This document shows, in pieces, positions 8,296 through 15,340 of a stretch of 22,102 nt of DNA. The DNA is from a virus: positions 1-22,102 of IMG/VR virus record IMGVR_UViG_3300009164_004472; one strand, 5' to 3'. The first letter of the stretch is position 1. The number at the start of each line of letters is the position of its first letter. The notes below the pieces were generated by a model. That model was not told the DNA's origin and made no database searches. It saw only the letters and a program-made list of their open reading frames with translations. A program made the translations under genes and the position numbers.

Positions 8296-9477
8296 TTATT
8301 TATAAGTTATAACAATTGAATTGTTAATTCTATCCCAAGTTTTTTCTGCCTCAATTAAACTATCCCCGATTATAATACAAAAATATGAGTTTGATGCAAC
8401 ATCAAAATCATTCTTAATTTCACTAATTGTATCTGAAATTTTAGGAAGACGTAGTTCTTTTATATTTTCGTCATTGATATATTCTATGGAATTAACTATT
8501 CCTGGTTCAAAGCAAAAATGTCGATGAATAACACTTTTTTGTTTTTTTACAGTAAAATCTACCCTATTTAAGACTTTATTGGCTATGTTATAACAATAAT
8601 CTGCATTACCCATATAATGCATTAAAAGATAAATTGAAAAAGAAACTCTAGGACTAAAATCAATAAAATAATATTGTTCATCTTTATCGACTATTAAATC
8701 TAGCATAAAGGGTGTATCATCTAATTCTATATGGTTTATAAATTTTTCAACATCTCTTTTAACTGAATGCTCTATAAAATCTGCCGACGATGGGAAAGTG
8801 TATCCTATTTCAGCACAATATGGAGGTTTTGATGTTTCAATATTCAATATTAAATCAATAGAAACTTTTCCATTAACTACGTTCCCTATAACTTCTACTG
8901 TGGTCCCTAAAATATATTCTTGTAAAATATAGGGCTGGTACTTTTTATTGTCTGAGTTGGATAAAAAATTTGATAATTCTTCAGAATCATAGCAAATTTT
9001 AATCCCCTCACCGGCTGAACCGAATGACGGTTTGCATATCATTGGAAACTCTACGTGGTCTATGTCTTGATATATTTTTGGTACAGAAATATTAAGTTTT
9101 TTTAAAATTTCTCCATATACACTTTTTCCCAGTATGCTTTTTAAAGGTTTTGATTTAAGCCCTTTTAATTTATAATATTCATTTGCATAAGCTAACGCAG
9201 GTAAGTCAGAATCCATCCAGCATGGAAAAATATAATCATATTTTGTTTCATGTAAAACTTTTTTATAAAGAGTTAGAATATTTTCTTTGTCCTCTTCTGT
9301 TTGTTCATTCCAATAAGGACCATTGTATGTAAATTTGTTTTTACCGTTGCTCACAAATTCTGATTTATCAAAATATCTACATACATCAACTATATCATAT
9401 GTAATGTTATTATTTTTGAAAGAGTCAATATGATATTTCCAAAGAAAATTCCAAAATATTAATATGTTTTGCCTCAT
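8296..9477 (-). CDS. ATP-grasp ligase
   Basis: 393 residues. ATP-grasp signature: PMICKPSFGSAGEGIKI (K149 and the glycine loop 153-158 over the ATP phosphates), ILQEYILGTTVEV (186-195, adenine/ribose side) and FMLDLIVDKDEQYYFIDFSPRVS (metal-binding acidic residues, D273 and the PR pair). The family joins a carboxylate to an amine or thiol through an acyl-phosphate. The N-terminal ~120 residues form the substrate domain (IFPCWMDSDLPALAY resembles carbamoyl-phosphate-synthase-like ligases). Last of three minus-strand genes joined by ATGA overlaps. Its DNA is visibly more A/T-rich than its operon partners, which may mean separate acquisition. Confidence 0.88.
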   Translation of the reverse strand: MRQNILIFWNFLWKYHIDSFKNNNITYDIVDVCRYFDKSEFVSNGKNKFTYNGPYWNEQTEEDKENILTLYKKVLHETKYDYIFPCWMDSDLPALAYANEYYKLKGLKSKPLKSILGKSVYGEILKKLNISVPKIYQDIDHVEFPMICKPSFGSAGEGIKICYDSEELSNFLSNSDNKKYQPYILQEYILGTTVEVIGNVVNGKVSIDLILNIETSKPPYCAEIGYTFPSSADFIEHSVKRDVEKFINHIELDDTPFMLDLIVDKDEQYYFIDFSPRVSFSIYLLMHYMGNADYCYNIANKVLNRVDFTVKKQKSVIHRHFCFEPGIVNSIEYINDENIKELRLPKISDTISEIKNDFDVASNSYFCIIIGDSLIEAEKTWDRINNSIVITYK

Positions 9478-10409
9478 AAATTACCTTTGGGATAATATCC
9501 CGGGTTTACCCCGATCGATACTATTCCGTTACTTAGTTTCTTAACAGCATCATGGTACTGGTGATCCGAAGTACCCCAATACATGGGTTGCCAGCTTGTG
9601 ATTGTCTGACAATCCTCATGTCTAAAAATCTCACTACGAAATATCATTTCGTAACCGGTTCGCTTAGTACGTTGCACTAAATTAAAATTATTCCCATTGT
9701 TGAACACATGCACTTTACTACTGTTAGTGCCTAACTTACCAGGGAATCCGTGATTAGCAAGTTTCTCAATAGTTGGATCAACTAAGAATGATAACATCAA
9801 TTCAGGTGTATAGCTAAGAAAGAACGGTGTACCATACAAGTTATAATCTTTCCAGTATCTGAATTGTGTGTGTATCAATTCTTCCTCATCTAAGTACCAC
9901 TTGTTGTCTTTGTCATGTAGCTTTAAATGAGGTGGATCGTTACCAGTCATTACAGTACCATTTAATTGACTAGCTAACCACATACTTGCCGGTAATCCAA
10001 TTGCAGAACAGTTGATATGTTTTGCAATATCCATCATTTTACCTGACTTAACAAAATTATCAAAATCTAAATCAAACACAATGGGCTCAATGTTCTTATT
10101 TTTACAAAACTCATATGCATACTTTGATTCGTGAGTATTGTAACTGATACCATCATCCGTATTGAGATTCATAATGACGGGTTGAATGTTCATACCCATG
10201 TGTAAGAATACACTGAGTACAAACTCACTGTCTAACCCACCACTGTATGTAACATAGAGTTGACCTTGCTTTTGTGCCCATATCATTTCAGCAGCTATAC
10301 ACGCCTCTTCAAAATATGTTTTAACGGGTCTTGTTGCCGGGTCAATCTCCACTTGCCAGGTGTCACCTGCACCTGAACTACGCATATAATTGTTGTGTAA
10401 AAAGTTCAT
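9474..10409 (-). CDS. PP-loop ATPase (asparagine-synthase-like / amidotransferase type)
   Basis: 311 residues from ATG at 10409, preferred over TTG at 10427 because of the ATGA overlap with the Rieske gene. SGGLDS at residues 56-61 (VTYSGGLDSEFVLSVFL) is the PP-loop of enzymes that adenylate a carboxylate or carbonyl. A later TGNDPPHLKL and a Trp/Tyr-rich region probably form the substrate site. There is no glutaminase domain. It resembles the PP-loop proteins common in T4-like phages of aquatic bacteria, but the substrate is unknown. In the operon it would activate an intermediate shared with the Rieske and ATP-grasp enzymes. Confidence 0.85.
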   Translation of the reverse strand: MNFLHNNYMRSSGAGDTWQVEIDPATRPVKTYFEEACIAAEMIWAQKQGQLYVTYSGGLDSEFVLSVFLHMGMNIQPVIMNLNTDDGISYNTHESKYAYEFCKNKNIEPIVFDLDFDNFVKSGKMMDIAKHINCSAIGLPASMWLASQLNGTVMTGNDPPHLKLHDKDNKWYLDEEELIHTQFRYWKDYNLYGTPFFLSYTPELMLSFLVDPTIEKLANHGFPGKLGTNSSKVHVFNNGNNFNLVQRTKRTGYEMIFRSEIFRHEDCQTITSWQPMYWGTSDHQYHDAVKKLSNGIVSIGVNPGYYPKGNL

Positions 10410-11224
10410 TTTCTTTGTTGTAACCAATATCTATAATGTTTCTTTGCTTCTTCCAAGTATGCTGTATTAGGAAACTTAGTCATTTGTAATGCTTGATTTT
10501 TATCTTGGCTCCAAGCTGTTTCCCACATCACACTGTTACCCTCAAATGATTTGTAACTTGTGTCTTTGTTGTAGTATTTCCATACTGCTATCTTGTTGTC
10601 CTCAAGACATTCGGTAATAAACACTGAACCTGCTTGCCACTCAATCATTGTATATGGATATACTGCAATCCAACTAGCAATTAACTTACCTTCATTGCTA
10701 GACACTTTTTGAATGCTACCCCAATCAAAGTAATCCCATGCTACATTGGCAGGCCCCTCAATACCTAATAAATTGTACACACCTTCATGCACGTGAGGTA
10801 TATGATCCACATCTAAAAAGATATCCATTGTAATTCTTGGGTCAGCATTGACGATATCAATTCTATGTTGTGCTAATATTAGATTTTTAAATGATATTTC
10901 TGGTAATGTTGAGAAATCAAGTTGTTGGTCAAACAACAACCCATCATTGTCAATGATAGTATCCTCAAGTTGTAATGTAGAATTATTCTGTTGTGCAGCC
11001 GAACCACTATCTAAACATTTACCCTGATGATCCCATGACCATCCATGATATTGACAACGTAATTCTGTTTGCTTTTTGCAGATGATTCTACTAGATTGAT
11101 GCGGGCAAACATTGTTACCAATCTTATACTGCCCATTATCTTTGAGTATGAATTTTTTGTTGTCGGTCTGTTCTAATGGTTTTGCTTCACCAGAATCTAT
11201 ATCATTTCTGTGTGCTATAAACAT
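10406..11224 (-). CDS. Rieske non-heme iron oxygenase
   Basis: 272 residues. The Rieske [2Fe-2S] motif is C40-x-H42 (NVCPHQSSR) and C57-x2-H60 (LRCQYHGWSWD). The mononuclear iron site follows as DVDHIPHVHEG (H141, H146), the classic DxxHxxxxH of oxygenase alpha subunits. The protein is shorter than most alpha subunits (usually 330-450). It would hydroxylate, demethylate or desaturate a substrate with electrons from a host reductase. First gene of the minus-strand operon; divergent from the 11280 gene across a 55-base gap that must hold its promoter. Confidence 0.92.
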   Translation of the reverse strand: MFIAHRNDIDSGEAKPLEQTDNKKFILKDNGQYKIGNNVCPHQSSRIICKKQTELRCQYHGWSWDHQGKCLDSGSAAQQNNSTLQLEDTIIDNDGLLFDQQLDFSTLPEISFKNLILAQHRIDIVNADPRITMDIFLDVDHIPHVHEGVYNLLGIEGPANVAWDYFDWGSIQKVSSNEGKLIASWIAVYPYTMIEWQAGSVFITECLEDNKIAVWKYYNKDTSYKSFEGNSVMWETAWSQDKNQALQMTKFPNTAYLEEAKKHYRYWLQQRK

Positions 11225-11279
11225 AATTTAATCCCGTGTTTGATGTATTTACTAAATATCTGTACCTAGATAATTATTT

Positions 11280-11831
11280 ATGTACACAAAATTTTGGATA
11301 CCCGGAACTGACTCTGAATTAGATGATTTGTTTGAAATCCTAAGACAGAAGCATTACAATGATGAAAGCCATCGCTTACATAATAACTACTCACGGGAAG
11401 CATTTGTTGAGGTTTCGTTTCTAAGCATTACTTTTGAGAATAGAGAACCAATTATGGTATCTAGTATTCTTCATAGAGATTGTTGGCCCGACCGAGCATA
11501 TCGTATATGCAATCGTACTTGGAAAGTCAAAGAACATAGACTAGAACAAGCATCAGTATTAGGTCCTAGTCCTGCATTTGCTGAAATGGTTACAAGTCAT
11601 GTGGATTACATGAGGCAGAATATAGACCATTCATTATTGTTTATAAGTAGACAAACTAATAATTGGCAACGCTTTGGTGCAAGAAGTTTTGAAAAATATA
11701 ATTTAGATTTTAAGTACGATGAGTATAAGTACCTAACTTGTAACAATGAGAATGACGATGATTGTTGGCAGTATATTATGTATGTCGGAAATGATAGTAT
11801 ATTACCAGAATGGAAACGTAAGCTTACTTAG
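11280..11831 (+). CDS. Unknown protein, possible acyltransferase-like fold
   Basis: 183 residues, divergent from the Rieske gene. No catalytic motif is certain. The order of segments (strand-rich first half, then LLFISRQTNNWQRFGARSFEKY and an acidic, aromatic C-terminus) recalls the 7270 protein, so the two may be distant paralogues. There is no clear Shine-Dalgarno; the leader is AT-only. The 3' end overlaps the convergent methyltransferase-like gene by 8 bases. Confidence 0.7.
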   Translation: MYTKFWIPGTDSELDDLFEILRQKHYNDESHRLHNNYSREAFVEVSFLSITFENREPIMVSSILHRDCWPDRAYRICNRTWKVKEHRLEQASVLGPSPAFAEMVTSHVDYMRQNIDHSLLFISRQTNNWQRFGARSFEKYNLDFKYDEYKYLTCNNENDDDCWQYIMYVGNDSILPEWKRKLT

Positions 11832-12390
11832 TTCCAATAATCATATAGCGAGTGAAATGCCAATCAGGATATACAAACTCTAATTCCCCGGTAAAATCAA
11901 CACTTGTCAAGTCATACTGACTGACAAACTCATCCAAACTATTGATATTTGATGTATGGTCATCATGGTTCATGTTGTTACCTTGAAAGATTACATGAGT
12001 TCCTTGGGGTATATTATCATACCAATTCATACTTTCAAAATGCTCGGTGCTGGTATTGATGATAAGGTCAGGATTCCCTCTAACATGTTCATTGCAGTCT
12101 AGTGTATATGCTTTGAATTTCCAGTCTTTCCAGACATAGTTTTCATTAATCATATCTGCAATAGGTTCACACATAGGATCAATGTCAAAGCTTTGAATCT
12201 GGTTTACAGCAAATTTACCCCTACTGAGTAGAAGAAATCCTAATACTCCATACCATCCACCGTAGATATACGTTAGATCAGAGGTCCAATCTAGTTTCTC
12301 TAGTTGTTCGCAGAGCCAAATTTTGCTACCCACTTGTCCACTGCTGAATGCGTCTTTATTGATTTCCATGAAGTATTTAATTTCGTGCAA
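11824..12390 (-). CDS. SAM-dependent methyltransferase-like protein (Rossmann fold)
   Basis: 188 residues if TTG at 12390 is used (GGAA lies upstream); ATG at 12369 is the next in-frame start and gives 181. The pattern fits a class I methyltransferase with a changed glycine motif: LTYIYGGWYGVLGFLLL (motif I), QIQSFDIDPMCEPIAD (acidic end of strand 2 that holds the ribose), then DLIINTSTEHFESM (motif IV region). The family is common in phages and their hosts, and the substrate is unknown. It stands alone on the minus strand between two + strand genes. Confidence 0.7.
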   Translation of the reverse strand: MHEIKYFMEINKDAFSSGQVGSKIWLCEQLEKLDWTSDLTYIYGGWYGVLGFLLLSRGKFAVNQIQSFDIDPMCEPIADMINENYVWKDWKFKAYTLDCNEHVRGNPDLIINTSTEHFESMNWYDNIPQGTHVIFQGNNMNHDDHTSNINSLDEFVSQYDLTSVDFTGELEFVYPDWHFTRYMIIGTK

Positions 12391-12404
12391 TTGTTCCGAA
12401 ATAT

Positions 12405-12433
12405 TTGCTTACTGAACAGAAATGATATATACT
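12405..12433 (+). promoter_or_regulatory. Probable promoter for rubrerythrin/rubredoxin
   Basis: TTGCTT (12405-12410), a 17-base spacer and TATACT (12428-12433), 21 bases before the rubrerythrin ATG. The -35 box is weak. Confidence 0.5.
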
Positions 12434-12454
12434 ATCTTTAATCAGGAGACACAC

Positions 12455-12934
12455 ATGCCATTTGACAAAGTATCAAATACATTAAAGAATTTAGAAAGCG
12501 CACTTGCCGGTGAGTCAATGGCTCATATCAAGTATCGTTATTTCGCTAAGATTGCCCGTGAAGAAGGTCATGAAGAAATTGCAAAGCATTTTGAACATAC
12601 CGCGGATCAGGAAATCTTACACGCTTGGGGACATTTAGAATTGCTAATGGGTAATCTAACTACAAAGAAATGTTTGGAAAAAGCTATTGAGGGTGAGACA
12701 TACGAGTTCACTACAATGTATCCAGGCTTTGAAGAAGATGCTAAGGCAGAAAATAACCAAATTGCATTGAATGAGTTTAGAACACAGATTGTTGAAAGTT
12801 CTGCACATGCAGAAGAATTCAAAACTTTATTGGCTAAAGCAGAAAAACGATTTGCGGCATTAAAGCGAGTTGAAGAACGTCATGCGTCAGCTTATCAAGA
12901 CAAACTAAATTCAATTACCTTTCCGGTAATCTAA
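12455..12934 (+). CDS. Rubrerythrin-family ferritin-like diiron protein (no rubredoxin domain)
   Basis: 159 residues from ATG 12455 with CAGGAGA upstream. Four-helix ferritin-like pattern: NLESALAGESMAHIKYRYF (E20), HTADQEILHAWGHL (E53, H56), the rubrerythrin-specific GETYEFTTMYPGFEEDA (E81, E84) and IVESSAHAEEF (E114, H118). Rubrerythrins reduce hydrogen peroxide. The C-terminal rubredoxin domain of classic rubrerythrin is missing, but a free rubredoxin is encoded 13 bases downstream, so the two probably work as an electron-transfer pair. In helix 4 the E-H spacing is ExxxH rather than the ExxH I expect. Confidence 0.92.
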   Translation: MPFDKVSNTLKNLESALAGESMAHIKYRYFAKIAREEGHEEIAKHFEHTADQEILHAWGHLELLMGNLTTKKCLEKAIEGETYEFTTMYPGFEEDAKAENNQIALNEFRTQIVESSAHAEEFKTLLAKAEKRFAALKRVEERHASAYQDKLNSITFPVI

Positions 12935-12947
12935 TAGGGAGAATATA

Positions 12948-13076
12948 ATGGAACACGTATGTATTGTTTGTGGACATGTTCACGATGAAGAATTAGAAGG
13001 TGTATGGGATGAATTGCCAGAATCACACACTTGCCCCGAATGCGGAGTGGGTAAAGAAGATTACGAAACAATTTGA
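12948..13076 (+). CDS. Stand-alone rubredoxin-like miniprotein
   Basis: 42 residues with GGGAG upstream of the ATG. Two CxxC knuckles (CIVC near the start, CPEC near residue 30) with G and aromatic residues around them make a one-iron Fe(Cys)4 or zinc site, as in the C-terminal domain of rubrerythrins. It follows rubrerythrin closely and is the likely electron donor. The stop codon overlaps the -35 box of the next promoter. Confidence 0.9.
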   Translation: MEHVCIVCGHVHDEELEGVWDELPESHTCPECGVGKEDYETI

Positions 13077-13101
13077 CAAAAAACACACAATAAAGTATAA
13101 T
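13073..13101 (+). promoter_or_regulatory. Consensus sigma70 promoter
   Basis: TTGACA (13073-13078), exactly 17 bases, TATAAT (13096-13101): a full match to the bacterial consensus at both boxes. It starts a short unit that ends at the terminator at 13301-13338. Such strong host-type promoters in a T4-like phage usually mark early transcription. Confidence 0.85.
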
Positions 13102-13129
13102 ATTTGAAACCAGGACTAAATAAAAGACT

Positions 13130-13273
13130 ATGATGAATAAAACTTGTAAAACGCTGAAACATATGGGACTATGGTCAAGAGTATCCTTAGCCTCAGTTAC
13201 ACCAGCGTATCCTACAAGCATTCGTGGCTCTTTTGATAGTAATAATGAACAAAGAACCCGGGGAACGGAATAA
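13130..13273 (+). CDS. Possible 47-residue peptide in a short transcript
   Basis: An open frame from two adjacent ATGs (13130, 13133) to TAA 13273, lying wholly between a consensus promoter and a terminator. The product is basic, with MNKTCKTLKHMGLWSRVS at its start. The ribosome site is weak (AGGA about 14 bases upstream). The transcript could equally be an untranslated small RNA. Confidence 0.3.
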   Translation: MMNKTCKTLKHMGLWSRVSLASVTPAYPTSIRGSFDSNNEQRTRGTE

Positions 13274-13300
13274 CAAGTTAATTCATAACAAGTTTATCTA

Positions 13301-13338
13301 ACCCCTGGGAAACTCAAAAGTCTCAGGGGTTTTTCTTT
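13301..13338 (+). terminator. Rho-independent terminator
   Basis: ACCCCTGGGA (13301-13310) pairs over 10 positions, one a G-T wobble, with TCTCAGGGGT (13321-13330) around a 10-base loop, followed by a T-rich run (TTTTTCTTT). It would end transcripts from the 13073 promoter after about 230 nt and insulate the downstream block. Confidence 0.85.
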
Positions 13339-13365
13339 ATGTAGCGTAAAAACAACAGAAAGGAT

Positions 13366-13394
13366 TTGACAAGAAATGGACAGTAAGATAGAAT
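13366..13394 (+). promoter_or_regulatory. Sigma70-like promoter upstream of structured RNA
   Basis: TTGACA (13366-13371), 17 bases, TAGAAT (13389-13394). It lies just after the terminator, where a fresh promoter is needed. Its predicted start near 13401 is inside the 13376 reading frame, so either that ORF uses a downstream GTG or the promoter mainly serves the RNA at 13526-13760. Confidence 0.6.
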
Positions 13395-13525
13395 ACAGGA
13401 ATAGTAACAAAACGGATGAAGGTGTGAAACAGTATCTAACCCAAGAAGAACTCAAGAAATTGATTACTGAAAAGTTAGAAAGACTGAAACATCAGTCCGA
13501 AGTTAGTAAGAAATTACTAGCTTAA
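13376..13525 (+). CDS. Small helical protein, putative
   Basis: 49 residues. ATG 13376 has AGAAAGGA 11 bases upstream; GTG 13424 is an alternative start that would be inside the transcript from the promoter overlapping this gene. The second half (YLTQEELKKLITEKLERLKH) looks like one charged amphipathic helix. No family recognised. Confidence 0.5.
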   Translation: MDSKIEYRNSNKTDEGVKQYLTQEELKKLITEKLERLKHQSEVSKKLLA

Positions 13526-13765
13526 AAGTGTAGATAGGCAACGAGGGCCGGACAGCATCACTATAAAAATGCAACAAACGGGCGGACAGTATACATGAAA
13601 TTCATGGCGAAAACGTGAAAAGTAAGACTACTGGGTAGGGTATCAACCCTATCATAGTATCGAAAGATGCTATTCTAAAACACATTTCCGACAGTAGGCG
13701 GAACTCAGGATATGTCCATTCGGGTGAATGTGTTTTAGAATAGCAGTAACTAATCTGTAATAGAT
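13526..13765 (+). ncRNA. Structured RNA region with an 18-bp perfect hairpin
   Basis: No convincing ORF. Helices seen: GGTAGGGT/ACCCTATC (13634-13641/13646-13653, loop ATCA, one wobble); a perfect 18-bp stem, 13669-13686 with 13727-13744, enclosing 40 bases that can form further small hairpins (TCCG/CGGA, CATT/AATG); and AATCT/AGATT just before the TATAAATA box. A GGACAG motif occurs twice (13550s and 13580s). This may be an independent small RNA or the leader of the HNH gene. Function unknown. Confidence 0.5.
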
Positions 13766-13770
13766 TTGTC

Positions 13771-13778
13771 TATAAATA
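13771..13778 (+). promoter_or_regulatory. T4-late-type promoter (TATAAATA) for the HNH gene
   Basis: An exact TATAAATA, followed by AAGGGAG (13784-13790) and ATG 13797. Spacing suits a late transcript with a short leader. Confidence 0.6.
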
Positions 13779-13796
13779 GTATCAAGGGAGTACAAC

Positions 13797-14357
13797 ATGG
13801 CTGTTTTAGCACTAGATATCTCGGGTGTTCCCCGACAATGGATATCATTCGATGACGCAATCACCTATCATGCAAAGAATTCTATTGCATGGGCACTAGG
13901 GGAAGTTGTGGCTAGATATCGCGGTGGTGTTCAAAAAGACGGTGAAATGAGTTACCTAGAAACTACCAGCATCATTGCTGTTAAGGGTCATGGTTTCAAT
14001 CCACACAAACATGCACATGTTGCACTAAGTAACCGTACATTATTCGGTCGTGACCGTTATGTATGTGCTTACTGTGGTGGACTTTTCCCTAACTATAACA
14101 ACCTAAGTCGTGACCACATTGTTCCAAAGAGCAAGGGTGGTGAAAACAGTTGGATGAATGTAGTTACCGCCTGTAAAGATTGTAACGCAAAGAAGGGTCA
14201 CAAACTATTAAAAGAATGTGGTCTTGAATTGTTGTATGTTCCTTATGTGCCAAATCACTATGAAAACATGATTTTACAAAATCGTACTATCATGGCGGAT
14301 CAAATGGATTACTTGCTTGCAGGTGTTCCAAAGCACAGTAGGATATTGCTGTCTTAA
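13797..14357 (+). CDS. HNH endonuclease
   Basis: 186 residues, strong ribosome site AAGGGAG. The zinc/HNH core is CAYCGG (Cys pair), LSRDHIVPKSKGG (catalytic His), NSWMNVVTACKDC (Asn and second Cys pair) and NAKKGHK (third position). The N-terminal VLALDISGVPRQWISFDDAITYHA and the C-terminal LLYVPYVPNHYENMIL match a free-standing HNH family widespread in proteobacteria and their phages. It probably acts as a homing-type or genome-processing nuclease. It stands alone at the entrance of the tRNA array, a common place for mobile endonucleases. Confidence 0.9.
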   Translation: MAVLALDISGVPRQWISFDDAITYHAKNSIAWALGEVVARYRGGVQKDGEMSYLETTSIIAVKGHGFNPHKHAHVALSNRTLFGRDRYVCAYCGGLFPNYNNLSRDHIVPKSKGGENSWMNVVTACKDCNAKKGHKLLKECGLELLYVPYVPNHYENMILQNRTIMADQMDYLLAGVPKHSRILLS

Positions 14358-14370
14358 TCTATATCATAGC

Positions 14371-14399
14371 TTGACATAAAACTCAAGCTGTGATATACT
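14371..14399 (+). promoter_or_regulatory. Sigma70 promoter at the head of the tRNA array
   Basis: TTGACA (14371-14376), 17 bases, TATACT (14394-14399). The first tRNA begins 11 bases after the -10 box, so the primary transcript has almost no leader. Confidence 0.8.
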
Positions 14400-14409
14400 A
14401 CGTTTTTAC

Positions 14410-14484
14410 CCGGCGTTAGTATAATGGATAATACAGCGGTCTTCTACACCGTGAATGTGAGTTCGATTCTTGCACGCCGGACCA
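14410..14484 (+). tRNA. tRNA-Arg (UCU)
   Basis: Acceptor CCGGCGT pairs fully with ACGCCGG; loop CTTCTAC gives anticodon UCU for AGA codons, which suits an AT-rich phage. CCA is encoded. Confidence 0.92.
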
Positions 14485-14491
14485 AAAAATT

Positions 14492-14576
14492 GGAGATGTA
14501 GGAAAATTGGTAACCCCAGTGGACTGTAAATCCGCCGCCCCTGGCACTGCTGGTTCGACTCCAGCCGTCTCCACCA
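14492..14576 (+). tRNA. tRNA-Tyr (GUA)
   Basis: Acceptor GGAGATG/CGTCTCC, anticodon loop CTGTAAA, long variable arm as expected for bacterial tRNA-Tyr, CCA encoded. Confidence 0.93.
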
Positions 14577-14582
14577 AAACGT

Positions 14583-14611
14583 TTGACATTTAGTGAAGTT
14601 GATAGTATAAT
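14583..14611 (+). promoter_or_regulatory. Consensus sigma70 promoter inside the tRNA array
   Basis: TTGACA (14583-14588), 17 bases, TATAAT (14606-14611). It lies between tRNA-Tyr and tRNA-Leu and boosts the next part of the array. Confidence 0.82.
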
Positions 14612-14630
14612 TTGTGTTAGTTAGTTAATT

Positions 14631-14713
14631 GCCCCGATGGTGGAATTGGTAGACACGCTGGTCTTAGAAGCCAGTGCGAGAGCATCTCGGTTCGAGTCCG
14701 AGTTGGGGCACCA
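14631..14713 (+). tRNA. tRNA-Leu (UAG)
   Basis: Acceptor GCCCCGA with TTGGGGC, loop CTTAGAA, long variable arm (class II), CCA encoded. The CCA forms the start of a long linker hairpin (14711-14788). Confidence 0.93.
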
Positions 14714-14788
14714 TATAAAAACATACTGTATTGGCAGAGTAGCGAGGTCTGTCTTAAAGGTAGCTCCTATCAGTGTGTTCTTATATGG
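14711..14788 (+). repeat. tRNA-linker hairpin, copy A
   Basis: Arm 14711-14728 starts in the CCA of tRNA-Leu and pairs with 14771-14788, whose last GG are the first bases of tRNA-Ala: 18 positions with one A-C mismatch and one wobble. The inside (14729-14770) has a smaller helix GGCAGA/TCTGTC. Copies B and C keep the foot (CCATATAAAAACA / TGTGTT..TATATGG) while inner stem pairs change in a compensated way. Confidence 0.75.
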
Positions 14789-14862
14789 GGGATTAGCTCA
14801 TTTGGGAGAGCGGCTGCTTTGCAAGCAGTAGGTGACCAGTTCGATCCTGGTATCCTCCACCA
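14787..14862 (+). tRNA. tRNA-Ala (UGC)
   Basis: Acceptor GGGGGAT/ATCCTCC with the G3-U70 wobble that marks alanine tRNAs, loop TTTGCAA, CCA encoded. Its first two bases belong to linker hairpin A. Confidence 0.93.
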
Positions 14863-15058
14863 AGTTTATGTCTAGTTGGAAATGAAAGTTAGTAGTGAAA
14901 CAATACCTTGAACAAGTATTGCGGAGTGAATACAAGTAGTTGTCCTGACTGTTCGACCCAAGAGGTGTCAAACCCGTAGATTAAGTTCCTACGCTCTCGC
15001 TCAAGGGATGTTGCTGTATCACAACAGCACTAGACTCCAAGTTTTGTAAGGACACTGA
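14863..15058 (+). other. Non-coding spacer with small hairpins
   Basis: No tRNA found. Hairpins include AATAC/GTATT near 14920, CGTAG/CTACG near 14975-14995 and GCTGT/ACAGC near 15012-15028. The end (TAAGGA) is the ribosome site of the next gene. Confidence 0.35.
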
Positions 15059-15250
15059 ATGGCTACAGAAAAATGTTGTCAAACCTGCAAATTCCATTCT
15101 ACTGGTAATGCATTGGACTTTGACGGAAACCCTATACCAAAAGGTAGTAGCGGTGAGTTCTGGACATGGCAAGATTGCGCCAAAGGTTGGGGTAAGCCTA
15201 CCCCAATCGGTGTTCTTAAAAATATGTGCGGGCTATATCAGCCCAAATAA
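15059..15250 (+). CDS. Cys-rich miniprotein, possible zinc ribbon
   Basis: 63 residues with TAAGGA before the ATG. Five cysteines: CCQTC at the start (C6, C7, C10), one in WQDCAKGW and one in KNMCGLYQ. The spread CxxC...C...C suggests a metal-binding fold; the middle is Gly/Ser/Trp-rich (GSSGEFWTW). Family not recognised. It is embedded in the tRNA array. Confidence 0.75.
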   Translation: MATEKCCQTCKFHSTGNALDFDGNPIPKGSSGEFWTWQDCAKGWGKPTPIGVLKNMCGLYQPK

Positions 15251-15311
15251 ACTTACAAATTCAACAAACAAAAGTACTACAATTCTGTAGTGAAAATACA
15301 ACACGAAAAGG

Positions 15312-15340
15312 TTTACATCAAATACGTTTGGTGCTATACT
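15312..15340 (+). promoter_or_regulatory. Promoter for the large structured RNA region
   Basis: TTTACA (15312-15317), 17 bases, TATACT (15335-15340), placed just before ~550 bases with no ORF but many helices. Confidence 0.7.

Noticed and set aside
8310-8326. Palindrome TAACAATT-G-AATTGTTA at the converging gene ends
   Set aside because: All A/T-rich with a one-base centre and no T-run; it lies in the coding end of the ATP-grasp gene and is too weak to call a terminator or operator.
12931-13221. 96-residue minus-strand ORF
   Set aside because: Antisense to the rubredoxin gene, a consensus promoter and the short transcript; no ribosome site or recognisable domain.
13526-14357. HEARO/IsrB-type RNA-guided HNH system
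   Set aside because: The HNH protein is a short free-standing family without the RuvC-like parts of IscB/IsrB, and the upstream RNA has no feature I can match to an omega RNA.
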